Origin: Allomuricauda sp. | GTDB taxonomy: Bacteria > Bacteroidota > Bacteroidia > Flavobacteriales > Flavobacteriaceae | Assembly (NCBI GenBank): GCA_017795045.1 | Contig: CP051244.1 | Span: 1,621,724-1,670,679, forward strand | Direction of reading: 5' to 3' | Length of the DNA stretch: 48,956 nt | Shown here: in pieces, positions 8,766-16,293 of the stretch | Layout: every line of letters begins with the position of its first letter | Numbering within the stretch: position 1 is the first letter of the stretch | Notes under the pieces: generated by a model | What the model saw: the letters and a program-made list of their open reading frames with translations, nothing else | What the model was told of the DNA's origin: nothing | Databases searched by the model: none | Translations under genes and position numbers: made by a program

Positions 8766-10244
8766 CTAGTTTTGGGTTGATATATGAGGGTTATTTTGGA
8801 TTTCGGATTGTGGAATCTCAAAAGTCAACCTTTCATCATCGAAGGGAATGGCTTCACCAACAAAAGAAAGATGATTGGATCCTCTAAAAACAGTACCTTG
8901 ATTCCTTTTGAGTGATAGATAACTCTTACCTTCCCCCCATAACTCTATGCGGGTTTGCAAGTATATCTCATCCAACAGTTGTTGGGCTGTAAGGGTGTCT
9001 ATATATGCAGTGTTGGGCACTCTTTTATCCAATAATGCTTTCAGCATCATTTGGGCTTTGGCCATATCCCCAGATTTGGCAGCCGCCTCAGCATTCAACA
9101 AATACATTTCGGCAACTCTCATGTAGATATAATCGGTTGTAACATTGCTTTGTCCCCCAATAATTTTATCCGGGGCATAGAACTTGTTCAAGGGCATTAG
9201 GTCTTCATATTCACCCAATGGCTCGGCAAACTGCCCTTTGCGAACATCATCTGCAGGAATGGCATCGTAGAGCCCGGCGTCTATTGCCTTGGCATCTCCA
9301 GCCCATGCATAACTATAGGTATAGCGGTCCATTTGCCCCCACCATGAAACCAATCCTAAGCCATTATCTACGGTCAAGTCCACACCCCACATCCAGCCAG
9401 GGGTATTCAAATCGTTGAAACCGCCCAAGACTTCGGTCTCATCCATTAGGGTATACCCACCGCTATTGATGACGTCCTCGGTAAGTTCCATCACTTGTTG
9501 ATGGCTGTCTCCTTTTGAAGCCAATACATAGGCTAAAATACCTTGTGTCACAGATTTATCCACTTGACTTTTAGAGGTTCTGGCAAAATTGTCCATGAGG
9601 GATATGGCTTCATTGAGGTCTTTCTCCATTAACGAATAGATTTCCGAAGTGGTCACTTTGGGCCCGTTCAGGTCATCAGCACTATCGTATATGGGCAAAA
9701 TCACAGCAGTTGGTTCGTAAGAATTGGCAAAGTATTGGGTCAAATAGAAATAGGAATGTGCCCGGATGGCTTTGGCCTGACCCATCAAGTATCTATTTTC
9801 TTCCAATTCAGGGATAAAATCATTGCCACCCAACGCATCTATGACCAAGTTGGTTGATCTAATGATTCTATAATAATACCTCCATACGATATAATTTCTG
9901 GTTCTGGTAAAATCCTGGGTCGCTTGGAACTCCGTAATATCGGCCCTGTACCACCCATAGGTGCTTACTGAGAGCGCCATATCGCCGGAGAGGAAGTCTC
10001 CGTAAATGTCATACCCCTTATGTCCGAAATCATCATGACCCGTAGTTCCTCCGGTCCCGGTCTCGAACATTGTGGAATAAATACCGGAAATGGTTCCTTC
10101 GATTACAGCAGGATTAAATGTGGCTGCTTCCCCAACCTGTTCTTGTGTCAAAAATTCTGAAGGGGTTTCGTTCAAATAGTCTTTGGTACATCCTACGGAC
10201 ACAACGAACAAGACTAAAGCTGAAAGTTTATATATATGTTTCAT
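8766..10244 (-). CDS. SusD/RagB-family nutrient-binding outer-membrane lipoprotein
   Basis: SusD-like proteins sit on the cell surface as a lid over their SusC partner and capture glycans, peptides or other oligomers. This one has 492 aa, a lipoprotein signal with lipobox SVGC (Cys19), and the typical start of the mature protein (KDYLNETPSEFLT). Internal SusD features include RNYIVWRYYYRIIRSTNLVIDAL, the TPR-like AKAIRAHSYFYLTQYFANS, and the conserved end DEIYLQTRIELWGEGKSYLSLKRNQG. It begins 12 nt after susC and is surely co-transcribed. No glycosidase, lyase, peptidase or sulfatase gene accompanies the pair within this strand run, so the substrate cannot be deduced. Confidence 0.93.
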   Translation of the reverse strand: MKHIYKLSALVLFVVSVGCTKDYLNETPSEFLTQEQVGEAATFNPAVIEGTISGIYSTMFETGTGGTTGHDDFGHKGYDIYGDFLSGDMALSVSTYGWYRADITEFQATQDFTRTRNYIVWRYYYRIIRSTNLVIDALGGNDFIPELEENRYLMGQAKAIRAHSYFYLTQYFANSYEPTAVILPIYDSADDLNGPKVTTSEIYSLMEKDLNEAISLMDNFARTSKSQVDKSVTQGILAYVLASKGDSHQQVMELTEDVINSGGYTLMDETEVLGGFNDLNTPGWMWGVDLTVDNGLGLVSWWGQMDRYTYSYAWAGDAKAIDAGLYDAIPADDVRKGQFAEPLGEYEDLMPLNKFYAPDKIIGGQSNVTTDYIYMRVAEMYLLNAEAAAKSGDMAKAQMMLKALLDKRVPNTAYIDTLTAQQLLDEIYLQTRIELWGEGKSYLSLKRNQGTVFRGSNHLSFVGEAIPFDDERLTFEIPQSEIQNNPHISTQN

Positions 10245-10256
10245 AACGTTTTTATT

Positions 10257-13200
10257 CTAAAATTTAACTCTAACACCCATGGTTACCGTAGTCAAAGGCG
10301 CATAAATCCTTCTTTGTGAGCTACCATCCTCCCTAACAGATGGGTTGAAGCCCTGTCTAGCGGTTTTGATAGCCAAATTGTCCCCAGATACCCAAATGTT
10401 GACATTTTTCAATCCCATTCTTTCAATGTCTTTCTTGGGAAATGTATACCCAACTTTAGCATTGTTGAAGGCTAAATAGTCAGTGCTGATCAACCAGCGG
10501 GTGGAGCTGACCCTCTGGTCTTGTCCTGTGGCATCATCCAAGCGGGGAACATCTGTTTCATCACCTGGATTTTGCCATCTTTGGGATATATCCTTGTGAA
10601 AGTTGGTTGAGGCAGCACCAAAGTTGTCGCTCATCAATTCTGAATATTGGTTGTCCATAGCCCATCCTCCAATGCTATACGTGAATTGGGCAGAAAAATC
10701 GAAGTTCTTTATCTGTGCCGCCAATCTAAATGCCCCCATTAAATCTGGGATTCCAGATTTACCTACGTATTTTTGGGTGGCATTGTTATACGTTTTTGTG
10801 GTTTGGCGCTCAACATTGGCATCGGGATTTTCATCCAAATAGGCAAGCATGTCATCAATGCTGTCTTCGCCATCATCTAAAGTACCATTGCTATTGGCAT
10901 CATTAAAATACTGGTAGTACATTCCAACGCCATCCTCAGGATCTACCCCGGCCCATTCTCGAATGTAGAAGTCATATATGGAACTTCCTTCAGAATATCC
11001 GTATGGGGCAGCAGAAGTGTCCAAAATTCTAGGTTCGCCGGTTGAAGGTTCAATGGGCATGGTCAAGATTTCATTGTTCACCCGAGATCCATTGATGGAC
11101 AAGTCCAATTTAAAATCCTCTTTGTTGAAGATATGTGTGGTAAGGTCAAATTCAAGTCCTTGGTTTAACAACTCACCATCGTTTACAGTTACAATGGCAA
11201 TCCCTTGGGAAGGTCCTACCCTTCTTGAAAAAATCAGATTATCTGTTTTCTTGCTATAAAAATCCACAACCCCGTCCAAAAACCTTCCAAGGCCGAATTC
11301 GATTCCAGTCTGAAACATTTTCGACGTCTCCCACGAAAGCTCTGGATTTCCATTATCCCTTATGGAAAGGGAAATCTGATCGTTAAGGTTGGCAATATTG
11401 TAGGTGTCATAAGCCACATAGTAGTCATCATCAACAGCTTGGTCCCCAGTTAGCCCGTAAGATGCCTTGATTTTTAAAAATTTGAAGAAGTCGCTATCGG
11501 ACATAAAATCTTCATTGGAAATGGCCCAGGCCGCACCCACGGAACCAAAGGTTCCCCATTTTTCATTGATGAATCTGGAAGAGCCATCCCTACGTACCGA
11601 TGCGGTCAAAAAATATTTCTTGTCAAAGTCATAATTGATTTGCCCAAAATAAGATTCAATGCCATATCCTTCCGAGAATCCAGAGGGAGGTCCTTGGGAA
11701 ACCACAAAGTTGTTCAGTTCCAAAATTCGTGGGTGTACAGCCAATCTTTTGGAAGCAATGGCTTCCTGCATTTCGTACTGATTGTTTTCGTGTGCTGCGA
11801 GAATTTCAAGGGAATGATCGTTAAACTCGTTTTGATAGCGCAAGAGCTTCAAAAAGTTTATCGTTAAAAAATCCCTGTCTCTTTGGTATAGATCACCGCC
11901 AGTGGAGATACCTCCACCATAAAATGGATTGGAGAAAGATTTGTAACGTTCCGTGGCGAATTGGGAACCGAAACGGGTTTCAAAGGTCAACCCTTTCGCC
12001 AAGTTCACATGAACAGAAAAGTTGCCATTTATTTCATGCCTGTTCGTTCCCACATGATCATACAGGGCCGATGCTATGGGGTTCAGCTGATCTGCATTGG
12101 GCCTAGACCTGAACCCGGAAGCGCTACCATAATCATATTGGTATCCTCCGAAAATGGGATCTTCAACCAATTGATAGTTGTCATCCCTTAGAAATACGGG
12201 AAAAATGGGTGCCATCTTATCCGCAAATTCGAACAGATTTTCTGACCCCACAGTTTGCCCATTATTGGTGCTCTTAGAGTAGGCGTATCCTGCATTGACG
12301 CCAACTTTCAGCCATTTTTTCACTTGGGAATCGGCATTTAGCCTTGCCGTATACCTTTTGTAACCAGTGTTGATGGCGTATCCATTATCGTCCAAGTATC
12401 CTATGGAAGTAAAGTATTTGCTTTTATCATTACCTCCACCCATTCTTAAGTTGGTCTCGGTCCTAATGGCAGCATCGAATGCCAAATCTTCATACCGTTG
12501 TGGAGTATACCTTCTAGCAACCCCAGGCCTTACCATCCTAGTGGCGGGGTCTATTAATTCTCCACCATCTGCAGCCTCCCACATGTTATAGCCAATGGGA
12601 ATATAGTTGTTTGTAAATAGGTTGGCGTTGGCAAACGCTACTGGGTCTGCTTCACCATTGATACTTGCTCTATTCAAAATCCCTTCCCAGACATAACCCA
12701 CATATTCTTCGGGTGAAGTAATGACATCATATCTTGGAATCAATTGCATATTGAATCCTGATTTGACGTCTATTTCGACATATGATTCACTCGTAGAGCC
12801 CGACTTTGTGGTTATCAATACAACACCATTGGCGCCGCGAGAACCGTAAATAGCTGTTGCAGTAGCATCTTTTAATATAGTAGTACTTTGAATATCAGCT
12901 GGGTTAATGGAATTGATACTTCCAGAAAAAGGCACTCCATCCACAACATATAAAGGGTCCCGGTTTCCGTTAACTGATCCATATCCTCTGATTCGTATGG
13001 TTGAAGACGTACCCGGTTGTCCGGATTGATTGATTACCGTCACACCGGCAACCTCACCCGCCAATGCTTGGGAAACATTGGAAAAGGATTTGACTTCCAA
13101 AGCCTCAGCTTTTACCACTGATGCTGTACCGGCAAATGCCTGCTTGGTCGTTGTTCCATAACCAACCACCACCACCTCTTCCAAAGCTTGGGCATCTTCC

Positions 13201-13484
13201 TGCATCTGTACATTGATGACATTACGGGCCCCAACGGCCATACGGACATCTTGCTGCCCTAAATAAGTGAACAGCAGGGTTTGACCTTGGCTGGCAGTGA
13301 TGGCATAGTTTCCATCAAAGTCGGTTTGGGTACCGGTATTGGTTCCCGAAACAACAATATTAACGCCAGGCAGGGGCAGTCCATTTTGGTCGGTAACCGT
13401 TCCGGTAACCGTTTTTTCCTGTGCAAGTGCTATGGTACAAGTACATATGAACAGCACTAGCATCATCCATTTTTTTGCTCTCAT
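10257..13484 (-). CDS. SusC/RagA-family TonB-linked outer-membrane transporter
   Basis: The 1075-aa protein has a signal peptide. It is followed by a CarboxypepD_reg-like domain (about residues 25-100, GTVTDQNGLPLPGVNIVV) and a TonB-box-like stretch (EEVVVVGYGT). The plug carries the SusC signatures SSTIRIRGYGSVNG, PLYVVDGVPF and YGSRGANGVVLITTK. The remaining part is a large beta-barrel ending in TMGVRVKF with a terminal aromatic, as expected for assembly by BAM. It would import the ligand caught by the SusD partner, driven by TonB-ExbBD. It follows the AraC-type regulator gene on the same strand after 269 nt that contain no obvious TAnnTTTG promoter. Confidence 0.95.
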   Translation of the reverse strand: MRAKKWMMLVLFICTCTIALAQEKTVTGTVTDQNGLPLPGVNIVVSGTNTGTQTDFDGNYAITASQGQTLLFTYLGQQDVRMAVGARNVINVQMQEDAQALEEVVVVGYGTTTKQAFAGTASVVKAEALEVKSFSNVSQALAGEVAGVTVINQSGQPGTSSTIRIRGYGSVNGNRDPLYVVDGVPFSGSINSINPADIQSTTILKDATATAIYGSRGANGVVLITTKSGSTSESYVEIDVKSGFNMQLIPRYDVITSPEEYVGYVWEGILNRASINGEADPVAFANANLFTNNYIPIGYNMWEAADGGELIDPATRMVRPGVARRYTPQRYEDLAFDAAIRTETNLRMGGGNDKSKYFTSIGYLDDNGYAINTGYKRYTARLNADSQVKKWLKVGVNAGYAYSKSTNNGQTVGSENLFEFADKMAPIFPVFLRDDNYQLVEDPIFGGYQYDYGSASGFRSRPNADQLNPIASALYDHVGTNRHEINGNFSVHVNLAKGLTFETRFGSQFATERYKSFSNPFYGGGISTGGDLYQRDRDFLTINFLKLLRYQNEFNDHSLEILAAHENNQYEMQEAIASKRLAVHPRILELNNFVVSQGPPSGFSEGYGIESYFGQINYDFDKKYFLTASVRRDGSSRFINEKWGTFGSVGAAWAISNEDFMSDSDFFKFLKIKASYGLTGDQAVDDDYYVAYDTYNIANLNDQISLSIRDNGNPELSWETSKMFQTGIEFGLGRFLDGVVDFYSKKTDNLIFSRRVGPSQGIAIVTVNDGELLNQGLEFDLTTHIFNKEDFKLDLSINGSRVNNEILTMPIEPSTGEPRILDTSAAPYGYSEGSSIYDFYIREWAGVDPEDGVGMYYQYFNDANSNGTLDDGEDSIDDMLAYLDENPDANVERQTTKTYNNATQKYVGKSGIPDLMGAFRLAAQIKNFDFSAQFTYSIGGWAMDNQYSELMSDNFGAASTNFHKDISQRWQNPGDETDVPRLDDATGQDQRVSSTRWLISTDYLAFNNAKVGYTFPKKDIERMGLKNVNIWVSGDNLAIKTARQGFNPSVREDGSSQRRIYAPLTTVTMGVRVKF

Positions 13485-13753
13485 TAAAGAATTTTTAGTT
13501 AATAGTTAGTTAGTGCAATCCATCAAAGCAGGAGATAGAACATTATCTTAAATCAAGCTAATTCAAGCACAATAAGAATAAAACCTGTTATTGTATGGGA
13601 GGGTTTTAGTACTCCTGCCCTGAAGATTGCCGAGCAAAAAAAATGAAAGAAAACAGGGGTCTTGTTAAGGCTTAAGAACCTTTACCAAAATGCCGAACAA
13701 GATTAACATTAACAGGTGACAGACCAAGAAGGACATTGAAAATGGAGAGGATA
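13485..13753. other. 269-nt spacer between susC and the AraC-type regulator
   Basis: It contains no ORF of note and no copy of the 32-bp element. It is AT-rich next to susC and should hold the susC promoter. I could not find a convincing TAnnTTTG box with a -33 partner on the minus strand. Two similar decamers (13628-13637 and 13691-13700) are discussed under rejected items. Confidence 0.5.
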
Positions 13754-14455
13754 TTATCCATGGGCATTCATCACCATTTCATCCAAAAACTCGGTAGGCG
13801 TGGTGTGGGTAAACTTTTTAAAGGCTTTGTAGAACGATACCCTATTGTTGAAACCACATAGATAAGCTATGTCGGAGATGGATTGGGAAGAGGTTTCAAA
13901 ACCGGAGGAACGCAGTTTGCTTTTTGCTTCCTCTATTCTGTGGGCATTGATGTAATCATAAAATCCCATATTAAAATGTGCATTGATGACCTGTGAGGCA
14001 TGGTGTCTGGAAACATCAAGTAAATCTGCAATGTCATCCAATCTTAGTTCGTGGTTCAGGTAGGGTTTTTTGGTGACCATCAGCTCTACCAATTTTTGTT
14101 TCAATTCCAAGGAGAAGGTTTCTGAGAGGCCTGTTTTTCCATACTTGTTCTTCGAATCTGAAAACCTGTTTTCCCTTTTTGTTTTTCCATTATCAATTGT
14201 CTCATTGAAGTATCCATAAGCCATGATGGCATAGAATATCAAAGGGATGAACTGGACATAACTTAGGAGTACAAATAACCCATCATTAAATTTGGTCCAA
14301 CTGTAAAGGGTCAATAGAATATTGTAAAGTACAAATGACATGAACAGGAAAAACAACTTTTTGGACTTTTTCTCCCGTTCTTTCAGAAAGAGTGTCATGG
14401 CCAACAAGAAGGTCAGTAGCGAAAACAACAATAAGGCATATTCCCAAAATAACAT
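13754..14455 (-). CDS. Membrane-anchored AraC-family transcriptional regulator, short form
   Basis: I choose the ATG at 14455 (233 aa); a TTG at 14485 would add ten residues. Three hydrophobic helices occupy about residues 1-24, 33-53 and 59-80. A charged linker follows, then a two-HTH AraC domain: first HTH around LRLDDIADLLDVSRHHASQVINAHF, second around SISDIAYLCGFNNRVSFYKAFKKF, ending in TTPTEFL. Flavobacterial relatives usually have six or seven membrane helices, so the sensor half looks reduced. It lies upstream of susC on the same strand. The shared element sits 86 nt above its ATG, so it may regulate itself, the orphan secreted gene and perhaps susCD. Confidence 0.85.
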   Translation of the reverse strand: MLFWEYALLLFSLLTFLLAMTLFLKEREKKSKKLFFLFMSFVLYNILLTLYSWTKFNDGLFVLLSYVQFIPLIFYAIMAYGYFNETIDNGKTKRENRFSDSKNKYGKTGLSETFSLELKQKLVELMVTKKPYLNHELRLDDIADLLDVSRHHASQVINAHFNMGFYDYINAHRIEEAKSKLRSSGFETSSQSISDIAYLCGFNNRVSFYKAFKKFTHTTPTEFLDEMVMNAHG

Positions 14456-14540
14456 AGCGGCTTCTTTTATAAGGTTATTGGGCAACAGCTATGCATGGGG
14501 TTCGCTCCCAAGATGAGAAAAACCCTTCAATTTTATGACC

Positions 14541-14572
14541 GCCAATTGACGAATACCCTGTTTGAGTTCACG
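14541..14572. promoter_or_regulatory. Shared 32-bp element, copy 2 (candidate AraC-type operator)
   Basis: Half-sites TTGACGAA (14546-14553) and TTCACGAA (14567-14574) fit TTnACGRA with 21-bp phasing. The element matches 8638-8669 at 29 of 32 positions. It lies in the 169-nt spacer between the beta-lactamase gene and the regulator ATG. The -7 region at the same distance as in copy 1 is poor, which suggests a weak or activator-dependent promoter. Confidence 0.6.
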
Positions 14573-14624
14573 AAATGGCCAAAATGAAAGGTTTTGTGTT
14601 AAAATGTATCGGGATTACTAAGGT

Positions 14625-15356
14625 TTAATCCGTGAAGAGCGCCATGGTAAAATCCAACAGTTCAGCATCACCGGGTTTTCCATGTCCGGGGATTATAATG
14701 CCAGCCTTGGGGTATTTGGATTTCAAATCTTGTACGGTATGGGGCCATGCCTCTGTATTGGCATCTTCCAGGTTTCCTTTTCCGGCTCCCAGTGATTTTA
14801 TCAAACACCCGCCAAACAATACTTCTTCACTGGGGAAATAACCAATGCTGTTGTCTTGGGTGTGGCCTTCGCCCACATAATCCAGAATTACTTTTTTATC
14901 GCCAAGGGTCAGTTCTTTGGTGCCCATAAATCCATTTTGAGGTATGGGATGCCCCTTTGCAGTGGCCAATTCTATGGTTTTTTCAGTGGCGTATGAGGGA
15001 ATATTCCTCTTATGGAAGGCTTGCAACCCTCCTAAACAATCAGTGTGAAAATGGGTGGCAACAATTCCCTTTACAGTAGAGCCCAGTTCTTCTTCGACCC
15101 ATTGGATAAGTTCTTCGGATTCCACATCGGTGTTGGGAGTGTCAAAGATGATGGCTTCGCCCTGGTCTACTACGATCATACCGTTGCAGGCCACTTTTCC
15201 AAAATCTTGGGTGTTCAGATAGGTAATGTGCCGAAAGGAGTGTTCGGTCAGCTGCTCTACCACAAGTTGGTCGCTTTCATAGCGAAGGGCAGTCTTTTTT
15301 GGGGAACAGCCCAAAAGGACAAAAATGAAAATAGTGTATGAAACGAATTTTTTCAT
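14625..15356 (-). CDS. Subclass B1 metallo-beta-lactamase, predicted lipoprotein
   Basis: I choose the ATG at 15356 (243 aa), which opens a lipoprotein signal with lipobox LLGC (Cys17). A longer in-frame extension is not signal-like. All B1 zinc ligands are present. The HxHxD motif is His102-Phe-His104-Thr-Asp106, followed by Cys107 as in CcrA. The others are His165 (GEGHTQDN), Cys184 (FGGCLIKS) and His225 (PGHGKPG). Lys187, three residues after the zinc cysteine, corresponds to the substrate-carboxylate-binding Lys224. GNLEDANTEAWP matches the Asn233 loop. This is a hydrolase of penicillin or carbapenem type by family. It follows the GHMP kinase by 28 nt, so it is probably transcribed with mevalonate genes. 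Glyoxalase II is excluded by the cysteine ligand. Confidence 0.88.
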   Translation of the reverse strand: MKKFVSYTIFIFVLLGCSPKKTALRYESDQLVVEQLTEHSFRHITYLNTQDFGKVACNGMIVVDQGEAIIFDTPNTDVESEELIQWVEEELGSTVKGIVATHFHTDCLGGLQAFHKRNIPSYATEKTIELATAKGHPIPQNGFMGTKELTLGDKKVILDYVGEGHTQDNSIGYFPSEEVLFGGCLIKSLGAGKGNLEDANTEAWPHTVQDLKSKYPKAGIIIPGHGKPGDAELLDFTMALFTD

Positions 15357-15384
15357 GATAAAATGTTTTTGAAAATGGGATAAA

Positions 15385-16293
15385 TCACAACACCATTCTG
15401 GAAAACGGGATGATCGTTTGGAATCCTTTGCCCCTAAAATAATCCAAAGTGTTCTCATTTCCCACGACCAATACAAAATCTCCGCCCCAAGCTCCAAGAC
15501 TTTTAATGGCATTGGGGTAATCGGGGAAAAGTCGTGATTTCACCGTTGGGATTTGGAGAATATGGGATAGAATAGCCTCATGTTCTACCATCAAAATTTC
15601 AAATTTGGTCAAATCGTTTTCCGAGACCATTTTTTGAGTGATCGTGGAAATACTGTTCAGCAAATCGTCCTTGTTGAATTGTTGTTTCCTATAGTTGGCA
15701 ATGGCCTCTTTGCTGCTTTGCTTTTGGTTGAGGTGTATAAAATAAAGGGACTCCTTAAAAATGGGGTCAAAGGCTACTTCGGTGACTTCTGGTTTGCCGT
15801 TTTTTAGTTGGTAGGTGATGGGCAAATCGTGCTGGGCACAAGCAATATCATACCCGCTACCCCCAAAGGCATTCCACAACAATGCGTAGGCATCTACCTG
15901 GGCCCATTGTGCCATATTGTTGATCAATGTTGATGAAGTACCTAGCCCCCAAGACCTGGGGAAACCGAGTTTTGTGTTCACTTGTGTTCCTTTACTTGTC
16001 AATAAAAAACGGGGGTTTTGTACCCTAGCTTCGTTAAGTAGGCCCGTTAAGGTTGTTGCAATTTTCCCGTCTGACGCGGAAATGGTTTTAAAACCATCCA
16101 AATCCAACACCGCCTGAAACCAGATTTCGCCTTTCTCATCATAACTGTTCCATTCCAGTAGCCCTGTTTCTGTAGCCAATACTTCAAGGGATTGCCCATA
16201 TTGGGTGGGAACGGCCAGGCCCAAAGCTCCATCCAAAATGGCGTACTCGCCCGAAAGCAACAACTTGCCATTGCTATGGAATTTCGTCTGCAT
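15385..16293 (-). CDS. GYDIA-family GHMP kinase (mevalonate pathway)
   Basis: The 302-aa protein has the GHMP kinase fold. The N-terminal KLLLSGEYAILDGALGLAVPT strand-helix is followed by the ATP-binding PRSWGLGTSSTL (about residues 112-123). The diagnostic GGSGYDIACAQHD (GYDIA at 147-151) comes next. A C-terminal glycine motif is seen at LGAWGGDFVLVV. This Bacteroidota family sits with HMG-CoA reductase and probably phosphorylates mevalonate or phosphomevalonate on the way to isopentenyl diphosphate. The exact step is not settled by sequence. Its ATG overlaps the upstream mvaA stop by one base, so translation is coupled. Confidence 0.85.
   Translation of the reverse strand: MQTKFHSNGKLLLSGEYAILDGALGLAVPTQYGQSLEVLATETGLLEWNSYDEKGEIWFQAVLDLDGFKTISASDGKIATTLTGLLNEARVQNPRFLLTSKGTQVNTKLGFPRSWGLGTSSTLINNMAQWAQVDAYALLWNAFGGSGYDIACAQHDLPITYQLKNGKPEVTEVAFDPIFKESLYFIHLNQKQSSKEAIANYRKQQFNKDDLLNSISTITQKMVSENDLTKFEILMVEHEAILSHILQIPTVKSRLFPDYPNAIKSLGAWGGDFVLVVGNENTLDYFRGKGFQTIIPFSRMVL

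Noticed and set aside
13628..13700. Two near-identical decamers (TGCCGAgCAA and TGCCGAaCAA) 63 bp apart in the spacer upstream of susC, at first taken as operator half-sites
   Set aside because: A 9-of-10 match within 270 bp is expected about once by chance, and the decamers do not fit TTnACGRA. The 63-bp spacing alone is not evidence.
14625..15356. Alternative call of glyoxalase II or general MBL-fold hydrolase
   Set aside because: The Cys zinc ligand, the Lys three residues later and the GNLxDAN loop are B1 beta-lactamase features that glyoxalase II lacks.
15357..15512. N-terminal extension of the beta-lactamase open frame up to 15512
   Set aside because: The extension overlaps the kinase gene, encodes no signal-like sequence and would bury the lipoprotein signal that begins at the ATG at 15356.
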